A stretch of DNA of 64,000 nt from Anastatus disparis (taxonomy: Eukaryota; Arthropoda; Insecta; Hymenoptera; Eupelmidae), in contig JAFFSR010000264.1 of the NCBI GenBank assembly GCA_017163975.1, forward strand, positions 4,721,501-4,785,500. Direction: 5' to 3'. Positions 52,752 through 62,800 of this stretch are shown piece after piece (positions within the stretch are counted from its first letter, which is position 1; each line of letters begins with the position of its first letter). A program made the translations under genes and the position numbers. A model generated the notes under the pieces. That model made no database searches, was not told the origin of the DNA, and worked only from the letters and a program-made list of their open reading frames with translations.

Positions 52752-54664
52752 AGAGCTATTGATTTATTATTTGTCTACATCTGGTTATATTGTTCAAATT
52801 CATTCTTATAAGCATATTATATTTTGTTATTCTAACCCGCTATAGATTATTAATTTCAAAAATTCTAAAAATTTTATAATTTTATTGTTTATTATATGCT
52901 ATTGTTCCTATTATATGCCTATTTTTCTGATAAGAATTTTCACCAACTTTTGGCCAAGCATTGATTATTTTTTAATAAAAAAATTATCAACTAGTGAATC
53001 ATTACTCGGTTAAAACATTTGTGTGGTCTGAAATTAACATGTATATTAAATCCTAAACGGACATTTTGTCTGTTAAAGTAACAGACATTTTTGTCTGTTT
53101 GCATATCAATAGATTGCCTATTAATATTTTTAACCGTGTAACGCATTTACTTAATTTAGTGATTTTCTACCAGGACATATTAGGATAAGAAACAGCTTAT
53201 ATTCTATTAAAACAAATATTTGTTTTTTTTTTTACTTTATCCACAGTCCTTTTAATTATTATATTTTAACGTGACACCCAAACATGAGGGAAATCGTATT
53301 TTATTTCCGTGTATTACCCATTTATATTTTCAAATTATCTTTGTCATTAATACAATAACATTATAGCTTTATAATATTCCTTTCATTTTGATTTTCTACA
53401 GTTTTATATTTCCTATATTTCTGCTCTACATTTAATCATTTTATATATATTAAGTCGTTTTAATTAATTCACGTTTGATTGTTTGACCCAATACAGGAAA
53501 TTTATTTAATTAAATTCATTCGTTGCATTTGCTTTTATTTATTATAATAAAAACCAAATGAAATATATATTATCGACATATCGACCTTTTAAAATAAAAA
53601 GGCATAAAATATAACAATACAAAATAACAATACAAGGCTTATTAAAAAAATAAAAGGCAAACAATAAATTCTATTATATTAGAGGATTATGTTTATTATT
53701 ATTTGCTATTTAATTAAAGTAGTCCATCATGATTACTAAATCGCGTGGACTTAAAACATTGTTATTTTAATTTTTAATTGTTCAAAGTTTCAATAATTAA
53801 TTTTGTTATACATTGCATTTTGTTTCTAAATCAAATTTACTGCATATAAATAAAACTTTGTTGTGAAAGACTTTCAATCTAAATAAGTCTTTTTATGTTT
53901 AGAGCTTTTCAGAAGTTTATTTGTAAGATTAACAATCATTATTAAGCAAGTTCAATAACATTATACACTCTATTGTATTTTCATCCTTGAATCTTTAAGT
54001 ATATCTGAAAATTAACATTTAATATTATTCAATTGACCATCATCAATTGTATTTTTAGATTTTAAAATAATCACGTAAAATATAAAGTTTTTAAATTTAT
54101 GAAAAAAAAAATATTTAATTCATGTTTATTCGAGCGTTTATTAAAAACAGAGCGAAGACTATCAATTCGTTTCAGAATAATAATGACGCTCTGCGCAAGA
54201 AGGAGAAAGTTCTATTATATTCACAATAATCATTTAAAACTTTAATATTTATCACAAAAAGTAACGGTTTTTTTTTCTATATGCTTCTTTTTTTGTTAAA
54301 TATTAAAGTTTAATTCTATCTGCGGAAAGATAATTCCAGGTGCGGGTCTCGTTTGTAAAAATAATCATGCTTTTTTACGCTCAATTCCAATCTATTTATT
54401 TCGATACTTGCGTATATTTTCGTGGTGTATATTTATTTTAAAAAAATTTATTTTTTTCAATATTTTGTCATAAAAAATATATTTGCGAACTCGATTTGTT
54501 AATTATAAAGAGTTATTCACTTATTTTTTTCTCGACAAATAAAATATTAAGTTTAATTTTAAAAATAGATAACACTTCAACGCGATGAGTGTTAAAATAA
54601 AAAATTAAATTTAGATATTAATTTAACATGGAAGATGATCTATTTAAATGCTGCTATAACCTTC

Positions 54665-54717
54665 AAACTTTTTCTAATCTTTTTTTTTTGACAAAAAAAA
54701 AAGATTAGAAAAAGTTT
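54665..54717. repeat. Perfect 25-bp hairpin upstream of the GALNT promoter
   Basis: AAACTTTTTCTAATC followed by ten T and GAC is mirrored exactly by ten A and GATTAGAAAAAGTTT. The three-base loop and perfect arms stand out about 170 bp upstream of the TATA box. Function unknown. Confidence 0.85.
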
Positions 54718-54890
54718 AATTTACGTATCAATCAAAAATAAGTGGACAATGTATAGGAAAAAAAAGAATTGACTAGTTAATGAGAAAAGAAAAGAAGAGC
54801 GTGAAACCGCTTACACAAAGTTGTATGTCTGCCTAGAAAGTAAAAAAAAAGGAGAAAAAGAAAAATAAAGTCCACTAACCCGGAATCCCC

Positions 54891-54899
54891 TATATAAAG
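54891..54899 (+). promoter_or_regulatory. TATA box, candidate GALNT promoter
   Basis: CCCCTATATAAAG lies about 580 bases upstream of the GALNT start codon. It is followed by GA-rich tracts (for example AGAGAGAGAGAG near 54,959-54,970) that resemble GAGA-factor sites of insect promoters. A start about 25-30 bases downstream, near 54,920, would give a leader of about 550 bases. A competing reading is that the acceptor-like TCTCTGTTTCAG ending at 55,143 begins a 5' UTR exon spliced from a distal promoter. Confidence 0.4.
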
Positions 54900-55058
54900 A
54901 GTTGCCGAGGCGAGACATAAAGAGAGAAAGATATAGAGGGGGGAAAAGGGAGAACAAGAGAGAGAGAGAGCAATGTAATAGCGAATGCACGCGACAAGCA
55001 CGGAAGTGCAATATAAAAAATAGTAGGAGTAGAGAGTAAAAAAAAACAAGTTCCCCGC

Positions 55059-55313
55059 GTGCAAAAAAGATCCGATATGTTAATTTTCAAAGCTTTATAT
55101 ATTCTGATCGAAACTTTAAACTGGTGTTGTTTCTCTGTTTCAGTTGTTAGGATAGGGTGTTGCACGCGTCAAGTATATACAACAAGTAGATGTGGGTGTG
55201 AGACCAATACTAAAGCAAGGTCAACGCTCGGCATGCACCAAAAGCAGCAGCAACAGCAACAACAGCAACAACAACATAGTAGTGGTTACAATAGCGGCAG
55301 TAACGAGTGTTAG
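55059..55313 (+). other. Upstream ORF with polyQ in the GALNT leader
   Basis: An 84-codon frame precedes the main start. Its end carries a run of ten Gln from CAG/CAA codons. Other upstream AUGs are present: ATGTAA at 54973, a 12-codon frame from about 54985, and one from about 55440 that overlaps the main start out of frame. Such upstream frames usually lower translation of the main frame. Whether this peptide is made is unknown; it shows no domain, and if the leader starts at 55,144 its own start would be removed. Confidence 0.3.
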
Positions 55314-55473
55314 TCGGTAGCAATAGCTGCAGCCGTGAACATATATATTGGCGTGATATATATAATAAGAGAGTGAGAGGGTAACGATCGATGTCGGTGT
55401 ATAATAGAAAAAGGAGGTAAACGCTAGCAAAAGAAGGCTTGATGAAATTAGGATTTAAAAGTTTATCAGGAAA

Positions 55474-56110
55474 ATGTTTCGCTCGAAGATACGAATACAT
55501 ACGTGCCAGGTGATCCTGTTAACATCGCTGGTTTGGTTCCTCGTCGATGTGATGGTCTTGATGTTTTATTCGGATTGTATCAATGGATCTGGTTGGAATT
55601 GTCAATCTGTTGATTCTAATAATCATGATAAACAACACGAAACAAATCTTATTGTAGATGATAACGATGGACGAACGGCAGATGCATTATCAATGCAACA
55701 ACAACGAGAGCAATCGACAGTGTCAGACGCCAGGACTTATAAATCAACAGAACTAAAGCTTTGGAGACCGGCTAAAGTTATTCGCGAGAGTAAAGGTAAT
55801 CCGGGCGAAATGGGAAAAGCCGTCCACATACCAGCCGAGCAAGAAGCAGTGCAACAGGAATTGTTCAAACTTAATCAGTTTAATCTAATGGCAAGTGACA
55901 TGATATCGCTTAACAGGTCACTTAAGGATGTTAGACTTAGCGGTTGTAAGAGTAAAAAGTATCCGAAATTACTGCCAGATACAAGTATCGTTATTGTCTT
56001 CCACAATGAAGCATGGAGCACATTACTTAGAACCGTATGGTCTGTTATCAATCGCTCACCCAGAGCACTACTTAAAGAAATCATTCTCGTAGACGACGCT
56101 AGTGAACGGG
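55474..56110 (+). CDS. Pgant (GALNT1-like): GALNT exon 1: anchor, stem, start of catalytic domain
   Basis: It encodes residues 1-212: [11 protein letters not shown], the anchor [20 protein letters not shown], an Asn/Asp/Gln-rich stem (about 35-95), the conserved [20 protein letters not shown] segment, and the start of the GT-A fold including [17 protein letters not shown] and [11 protein letters not shown]. The donor after GAACGGG is GTGAGC and the exon ends one base into a codon. Confidence 0.93.
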
Positions 56111-59100
56111 GTGAGCTTATTACACTTATTTTTTTACATTCTTTTTACATTTTTAATGCTTACTCATTATTTTTCAATCACTTTTTAATTATTATTGTCT
56201 TCTACATTTTATATGGCTAAAAGTTTACGTTAATAGATCTCTAATAAATATCTAAGAAAAACTTAACAACTATTAAACTAATAGTTTTTAAATAAATTTT
56301 GAAAAAATTTTACAGATTTTTAAATTTTAAAATTACACTCTTTAAAATTATTTAATCATTTTTTCTATTGATTATTATTAAAATTATTAAAGTTTATTTT
56401 AGTTAATTGGCAAAATATATTTTTTAACTTTATATTTCAAGTTTACAATTAAATAAAATAATATAACATTTTTAATTCTCATCATGCTTTAAAATTATTA
56501 ACAAAAAGTATAAAAAAAACTAATCAACTTGTTTTAAAAATATCAATTCATAATAAAAACAAAAGGAAATAAGTTTTATTGTTTTAGATTTTATGGTGTA
56601 ATAAAATCAATAAAATTTTTTACTATTGAAATTTAAGATTTCACGTGTGAATAAAGTTTTAAAGATCTAACATCCTTTATAAAAATGAAACTATAGTATT
56701 TTAACGTTAATTTTTGAAATTTTTAAATGATTTTAACGAATTTGCAAACGATGTTTTTTAATATTTTCGTAACTTTACGAAAAGAAGAAAATAACAAATG
56801 CTCAAACTATTTATATTTGTCTGTACTAATTAATATAACACTCTAAAGTATTTTTTAATAAAAAAGAAGTATTCAAAGTTAATAAAAATTCAATTCCCAA
56901 TGTAATATTGAAAATTTTTTTTATTACTATTGCGACACAAGTGACCTAGATAAACTAAACAAAAACCAATCTAAAAAATTAATTTTAGAATAAAATTCTT
57001 TATTTCTTTTTATAACATAAAAGAGAGTTTTTATTGACGATAAATTCAAATATAATGTATTAACTTGTTTGAGATTATAACCTTAATTTATATTCTAAAT
57101 TTAATTATTAATTTTCTGAAATTTTAAATATTTTAATTTTTATCTTGTAATGATTATTAATGTGAAGAATAATAATATAGTCATGAAAAGATATAGAACC
57201 TTTTTAAAATAAGATTTTAGACTTATAAAGTAATTATTTTAATTATTTTTTTAAACTTTACTTATTTTCATTTTCAAGTTTCTACACTTTATAATTTTTT
57301 AAAACTATTATTGTCTATTGTCTTTATTATTGATGGCACGAAATACTGTAAATAATTATCAGAGGAATGAATTTTCGATTTTTTTAAAATAACTAAGAGA
57401 TGCTTTTTATTATAGTATAAAAATGTATTCACTTTTTATAATTATAAGCTTGATTAATTTGATAAATCAGGCATATAAATAAAAAATAAAACAGGTATAA
57501 TACTGATAGAATGAAAGCATAACATCTGAGTCGCAATCAATCATGGTTTAAATTTTTCATGACAATTGAGTTAAACGAATATTTTTTAATGGTTAAAAAA
57601 TATTCATTAATAGTTGTACATTGATCACTTAGAATGTTGAGCATTTTAAATCTTAACTTTTTTCAAACTTTTTAATTTATTTGTGGTAAATGTACCATTC
57701 CTTAGCTATTAATGAATGAAAATTTCGTAAATTTTGCCCTGTGCGAGTTAATTGTTTATTTTTTAACAGTTTACCACCAAATTAACTGTTAATGATTTGT
57801 TTCTATCGGTGTATAACATCAAAACGAATAATAATAAATATTAAAATAAATATTTTATATGTTCAGATCATTTGAAGCAAGATCTCGAGGACTACGTTGA
57901 AACACTTCCTGTGCCTACTTACGTTTACAGAACGGAGAAACGCTCTGGACTAATTAGAGCTAGATTATTAGGCGCTAAGCACGTAAAGGGTCAAGTGATT
58001 ACCTTTTTAGATGCCCATTGTGAATGCACAGAAGGTTGGTTAGAGCCTTTACTAGCTAGAATTGCCAACGATAGAAAAACCGTCGTCTGTCCGATCATCG
58101 ACGTCATTAGCGATGACACGTTCGAATATATAACGGCTAGCGATATGACTTGGGGCGGATTCAATTGGAAATTGAACTTTAGATGGTAATCTTAAGACTG
58201 GATTAACAATTATTTTTATTATTAAATCATACACTGTGTGTTAACATTATTTTTATTGTAATTTTAGGTATAGAGTAGCTCAAAGAGAAATGGATAGACG
58301 AAATGGTGATAGAACAGCTCCTTTGCGCACGCCAACTATGGCAGGTGGCCTTTTCTCTATCGATAAAGACTATTTTTACGAATTAGGTGCTTATGACGAA
58401 GGAATGGATATCTGGGGAGGAGAAAATCTTGAAATGAGTTTTCGGGTAAGCATATTTTCTTTATTTTTTATATTAAAACATTTAATTTTAGGAATTTTAC
58501 AATGCTAATCGTAGATGTACAATGCTAATCGTTTAGAAAATCACTATCAATATTAAAAATGCCAAATATTACTTCTAAGAAAAAAATTTTTAATTAAAAG
58601 ATATTTTATAATTCTTAATTTTAAAAGTAATTAATTGAAATACCGTTTAATGCATAGTATTTTTTTTTTTTTTTTCATTCAAATACTCATCAATTTACTT
58701 TGATCACTATTATTATAATTATTAGCAATTATAATTATAATAATAGAACGAATTGACTGGATAATTTATAGAAAAAAGTTAATAATCTTTCCTATTGTGA
58801 CAAACTAACTTGAATACTTTTTAGCATTTAATTTCAGCAAGATGAAAAAGACACTAACACATTATTGTGGAGCTCATCGTGCGTTATGAACGTGGATTAC
58901 ACTTAATAATTAAAAGATATAAATTGAATATTTAAAATTAATAAGATCCTTATAGGTCTGGCAGTGTGGTGGTATCTTAGAGATCAGTCCGTGTTCTCAC
59001 GTGGGACACGTGTTCCGTGACAAAAGTCCATACACGTTTCCCGGCGGTGTCAGCAAGATTGTTCTACATAATGCGGCTAGAGTTGCTGAAGTCTGGATGG

Positions 59101-61730
59101 ATGAGTGGAGAGACTTTTACTATGCTATGAATCCAGGTTAGATAATGATCTTCGAATCTACTTTTTTTTAAAACTAATTTTTTTTGGTACTATATAATTG
59201 CGTAGATTATAATTATACGCTTGAAGCGCAAACCATGCTAGATTATATGGTATACCATTTTCGGCTTACTAACTTGTAGCTATCCATGCGTAATTTATTG
59301 TTAAGAAAAATGTAGAATCCCTTAAGTATTTAAATTATTTTGAGTAATTCTAAAAAAAATCATTTCTAATACTTTTTCGTATAACGTTTCTTCCCAATGT
59401 TACATTCCTTCCTATAGTAATCGTGATTTGATAAAAATTTAATTAGCATGGGACTCGGTATCTGTATTTTCATCTAATTACGTATAAAATTAAGTAAAAT
59501 TACATTTTCTTCATATATTTTATAAATCTTTGAGTTGGTGCCCTGCCTTATAATATGGCTCAAATGTCTTAACCACTCATCCAACCGACTACTAACAAAC
59601 AATAAAATTAATGTTTAACTATTATTTTTCATCATCTTCAGTTGCCGCCTATTTAGCAGTCATACAGTGACAGCCATATATTAATATAATAATAATATTA
59701 ATAGCTAAGTTTTTTTAATAACCTTCATCATATAATAAATACATTTGCTAGCAGTGTGCAGTTTGGCGAGGCAATCATGGATAAAAAAGCTCATAATCTC
59801 CAACTAGTCGAAATTCTTTTTTATTCTTTAACAATTAACATGATATAACATTTAATCGCGTCATATAATTAGCTAACACACTAACAGAATTGAGTTGGCT
59901 AGATATGGATGTGTGGTGGGACATTGGAAATTGCCACGTGTTCGCACGTTGGACATGTGTTCCGTAAATCGACTCCATACACCTTTCCGGGTGGTACAAG
60001 CAAGATAGTCAACCACAACAATGCGCGCCTCGCCGAGGTCTGGCTGGACCAGTGGAAATACTTCTATTACAACATTAATCCAGGTAGCACTAACACTCAT
60101 GCAAATGTATGCGTGACTGTGTCCTACTCCTTTTCCTAGATCCTGTCTATCAGAAAAAAACATTGTAAGAGCGTTTTCACAATCTTTTTTCACCAACATT
60201 AAAATATTACATTTTGCTATTCAAAACTGCTTAACATACCTTCCATCGTAATGTTATGATTAAAATAACTTTCTTATTTTTAGCTATTTAGTTTGCAAAC
60301 TTTTTACTTATTTTTCCATGGGTATATCTAAACAATTTTTTTATAATACTAATATCGATTGTTATTTAAAATTTCTTATGTGTATTTTTAAACATTTATT
60401 CAAATTTTATGCATGCGTTTATAAACCTATGATAAATATAACACAAATATTCTAATACGTTAAAAAAATATCAAAACGTTTTTACAATTCCTAATGCCAC
60501 ATAGTTACTTTATCCTTGCATTAACTCGACATTATTTTGGAAAAAGGCATGTCTCTTGTACTGTTATTTATTGTTTACTTTCTTTGACATAACCTTTCCC
60601 ATAGTTATTCTTTGTACACGCTTGTATCTGCTTGGTTCTTTTACTTAATATTGTGCGCATTTACTTATACAGAAATTAAAGTGTATAAATTTATTTTTAT
60701 TCAATTGCAGCCTTGTGAATCCATACACGAGTATACCTTCTATTTAAAATTATTATTTTCAGCATTACTGATTTACATAGCTGAAACACCTATTTGGGCA
60801 ACGCACATTTATTTTCTTATGTTAAAATTGTGTTTCATCGTGTATTTTTGAAATTCAATGACCGCACGCAGAAGCACGATAGAATATATTGTAATTTAAA
60901 AAAAAAATTTATTTTTATTTGATTTGTTGAAAAATTTAATAAAATTGTTCCAGGTGCTCGAAGTGTTCCAGTTGGAGATGTTTCAGAACGTGTCAAGTTG
61001 AGAGAACAACTCAAATGTAAAAGTTTTCGATGGTATCTAGAAAATATTTATCCAGAATCTCCAATGCCACTGGATTATTATTATTTGGGTGATATAAAGA
61101 ATGCTGATACTCATCATCCAGAGAAAGTTCAAAGTTATTGTCTTGATACAATGGGAAGAAGAACTGGCGAAAATGTAGGAATGAGTTATTGTCATGGACT
61201 TGGTGGCAATCAAGTATGTACAATTATTATTTATTATGATCAACTTCAACAGATAGTCATGTTTAAATGCAATCTATACATAAAATAATGAAAAAATGAA
61301 ATATTATTGTGCGATAAGAAATCGATTGTTTATACTTGTTATTTTTTGTAGATATTTGCATACACAAAACGACAACAAATCATGTCCGATGATATGTGCC
61401 TGGATGCTGCAAGTCCTCAAGGACCAGTAAAAATCGTTCGTTGTCATGGAATGGGTGGAAATCAAGCATGGACTTATAATGAAGAGGTAATATACAATGT
61501 AACATTGAATAAAACTAAACATTTGAAAATTCTAATTATTGTTTGATAATTAATGATTTTTAAAATTCATAATTTTTCAGACGAAAGTGATTAAACATGT
61601 AAACACAAAACACTGTCTGTCCAAACCTCGACCTAGTGACCCAACACAGCCTGTTTTAGCACAATGCGATCCAAATGCTAATGGACAAAAATGGATAATG
61701 CAGAGTAAATTCAAATGGCAAGCCAGCTAA
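55474..61730 (+). CDS. Pgant (GALNT1-like): Polypeptide N-acetylgalactosaminyltransferase, GALNT1/13 type
   Basis: This Golgi enzyme moves GalNAc from UDP-GalNAc to Ser/Thr, starting mucin-type O-glycans. Seven constant or alternative coding segments (55474-56110, 57867-58185, 58268-58445, one of two 181-nt exons, 60954-61213, 61352-61486, 61581-61730) give 619 aa. Residues 1-11 are cytosolic and about 12-31 a signal anchor. Then come a stem, the motif [10 protein letters not shown], and the GT-A domain from about 110 ([20 protein letters not shown]). DAH at 261-263 is the DXH metal/UDP site; WGGEN is at 368-372, and HVGH at 393-396 supplies another metal ligand. The lectin domain (about 483-619) has CLD/QxW-type repeats. 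From memory, anchor and motifs are closest to mammalian GALNT1/13; the fly orthologue is not certain. The start has A at -3 and matches the family N-terminus. Confidence 0.95.
56111..57866 (+). other. GALNT intron 1, 1.8 kb
   Basis: AT-rich intron from GTGAGC to TTATATGTTCAG. The exon 1 frame runs 36 codons into it before a stop. Nothing else is seen. Confidence 0.8.
57867..58185 (+). CDS. Pgant (GALNT1-like): GALNT exon 2: catalytic core with DXH
   Basis: Residues 213-319, including [32 protein letters not shown] (DXH at 261-263) and [16 protein letters not shown], then [11 protein letters not shown]. All residues I expect from family memory at the nucleotide-sugar site are present. It ends two bases into Trp319. 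Confidence 0.95.
58268..58445 (+). CDS. Pgant (GALNT1-like): GALNT exon 3: acceptor-side catalytic motif
   Basis: Residues 319-378, with [28 protein letters not shown] and [15 protein letters not shown]. The WGGEN motif belongs to the region that binds the acceptor and sugar in this family. The intron before it is only 82 bases. It ends in phase 0 at CGG before GTAAGC, and the next coding piece is one of two alternative exons. Confidence 0.95.
58956..59136 (+). CDS. Pgant (GALNT1-like): GALNT exon 4a, mutually exclusive form
   Basis: Residues 379-438 plus one base: [18 protein letters not shown], then [15 protein letters not shown] and [16 protein letters not shown]. It holds the metal-ligand His of HVGH and the flexible loop that closes over the active site. 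It is 181 nt, phase 0 to 1, the same as exon 4b, so inclusion of both would break the frame. At residue 400 it has Asp where the other form has Lys. Confidence 0.93.
59137..59902 (+). other. Intron between the two alternative GALNT exons
   Basis: This 766-bp intron starts with GTTAGA and ends TTGAGTTGGCTAG, an acceptor with a poor pyrimidine tract. A branch-point-like CACTAAC lies about 20 bases before the acceptor. Spacing is too long for simple steric exclusion of the two splice events, so regulatory factors or RNA pairing would be needed. No such pairing was identified by eye. Confidence 0.7.
59903..60083 (+). CDS. Pgant (GALNT1-like): GALNT exon 4b, mutually exclusive form
   Basis: Replaces residues 379-438: [18 protein letters not shown], then [15 protein letters not shown] and [16 protein letters not shown]. 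Same length (181 nt) and phase as exon 4a; 42 of 60 residues are identical by my count. The loop sequence [13 protein letters not shown] resembles the [13 protein letters not shown] of vertebrate GALNT1 as I recall it, more than 4a does. All metal and loop residues are kept, so both isoforms should be active. The donor is GTAGCA, weaker than consensus. Confidence 0.93.
60084..60953 (+). other. GALNT intron after exon 4b
   Basis: An 870-bp AT-rich intron ending AAAATTGTTCCAG. The short frame at 60612-60851 has no recognisable domain. Confidence 0.75.
60954..61213 (+). CDS. Pgant (GALNT1-like): GALNT exon 5: end of catalytic domain, lectin repeat alpha
   Basis: Residues 439-525: [20 protein letters not shown] and NIYPESPMP close the catalytic domain, and [11 protein letters not shown] begins the lectin domain. 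The alpha repeat has CLD at 501-503 and CHGLGGNQ, whose QxW-type residue (Gln525-Ile-Phe) continues in the next exon. Confidence 0.94.
61352..61486 (+). CDS. Pgant (GALNT1-like): GALNT exon 6: lectin repeat beta
   Basis: Residues 526-570: [38 protein letters not shown] and AWTYNEE. CLD (541-543) and QAW (563-565) are intact, so this repeat should still be able to bind GalNAc. It is 135 nt with phase 0 at both ends. Confidence 0.94.
61581..61730 (+). CDS. Pgant (GALNT1-like): GALNT exon 7: lectin repeat gamma and stop
   Basis: Residues 571-619: [20 protein letters not shown] through [15 protein letters not shown] and TAA. The QxW residue set (QKW, 606-608) is present but the CLD motif reads CLS (582-584), so the sugar-binding Asp is missing in this repeat. 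The two introns before it are short (138 and 94 bases). Confidence 0.94.
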   Translation, partial: TKVIKHVNTKHCLSKPRPSDPTQPVLAQCDPNANGQKWIMQSKFKWQAS

Positions 61731-62800
61731 TAGCCGGTAACTGGTGAAGTTATAAAACTTCTTAATTAAAATCAACAACGAGAGCATTGGGACGTAAAAC
61801 TCTCGCTAAAAATTAGCTTTCACGTCCCTCAGCAAAAGAAAATTTGACTGGCATACGTGTTATATCGTGCCTGACTTGAAGGACGAAAATAATTTATTAA
61901 CTTGTCTCGATTTACTAGTTAAGTCTGACGTACTATCGAAATGCTCAAGAGTACGTGTTTAATGTTTTTTTCAGTACTACATCAGTGACTGATTTTATTA
62001 AAAAGAAAATTCAAAATGGATGACGAATTGAATGATAGTAAAGCACGAAATTAAATAAAATTTGAAAAACTTGCAAAAGACAAGCACAAACTCTCGGATA
62101 GAGAAAGCATATCAGAATACTGTTATTAATAATATTAACTGTTGATTCATATAGATGAGATGAAGTAAAGTGAGATTACTGATAAAATCAGAATTGTGAG
62201 CGATTGTAAAAGTGTATGTTTGTTTAATACGGGATGTGTGCAATTGCGAGTAGAATTGTAATTACTAGTGTCCGACTGTAAGTGCGATGACTTAACCCAC
62301 TCAATGATAAATAAAAACATAAAAAAAACAGTGTAAATTGTACAGCTGCTCTTCTAGAGTCATGAACTCTTTTTAAGTAGGAGTGTTATTTATTAATTTT
62401 TTCAACGTGAATCAATTCATAAGCATATGTGGGACAATTGCATCTTTTTATACTGTTACTATAGTTCCTTGCTTCTTCATGTGAAGTAATTAAGTTTATA
62501 CATGTACAAATATGTATACACCAGAAACCCAGAGATTATTTGCATTTTAAACTTTATTATGTGTTATAAATAAAATATTGGCTACTCAATTATTTCAAAT
62601 TTTATGCTTTTTAACTGCGTCTTCCATAATTTCGATTTTACTAGCTTACAGACATTTTTTAAAATAAATATTAAGTTAGTATTAATATATGACTGCAGAT
62701 TCTGTAGAAAAAATTGCGCTGTTATAAAAGATGAGTTAGAATTGATTTTTATATTATATACATTCATTGTCGTTGATTTTTGTACTGAATAAATACTTTT
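61731..62800 (+). other. GALNT 3' UTR with poly(A) signals
   Basis: Non-coding sequence follows the TAA. AATAAA signals lie at 62310-62315, 62569-62574 and 62788-62793, so 3' UTRs of about 600 to 1,080 bases are possible. The first kilobase is less AT-rich than the flanks, as expected of transcribed UTR. Confidence 0.5.

Larger units (their letters stand above)
38201..54664. other. Intergenic or long 5' intron, AT-rich
   Basis: No protein gene can be supported in about 16 kb. Less AT-rich patches lie at 46,200-46,500 (with a partial hairpin from AGAGGTTTT to AAAACCTCT) and 49,000-49,800 (TATATAAAAGG at 49062-49072). Other items, listed separately, are a possible micro-exon at 45,446, a MITE at 43,676 and a hairpin at 52,717. 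If the GALNT gene has a distal first exon, this would be its intron. Confidence 0.5.

Noticed and set aside
54777..55165. Minus-strand Leu/Ser/Phe-rich frames
   Set aside because: They are the complement of the GA-rich promoter tract upstream of the GALNT gene.
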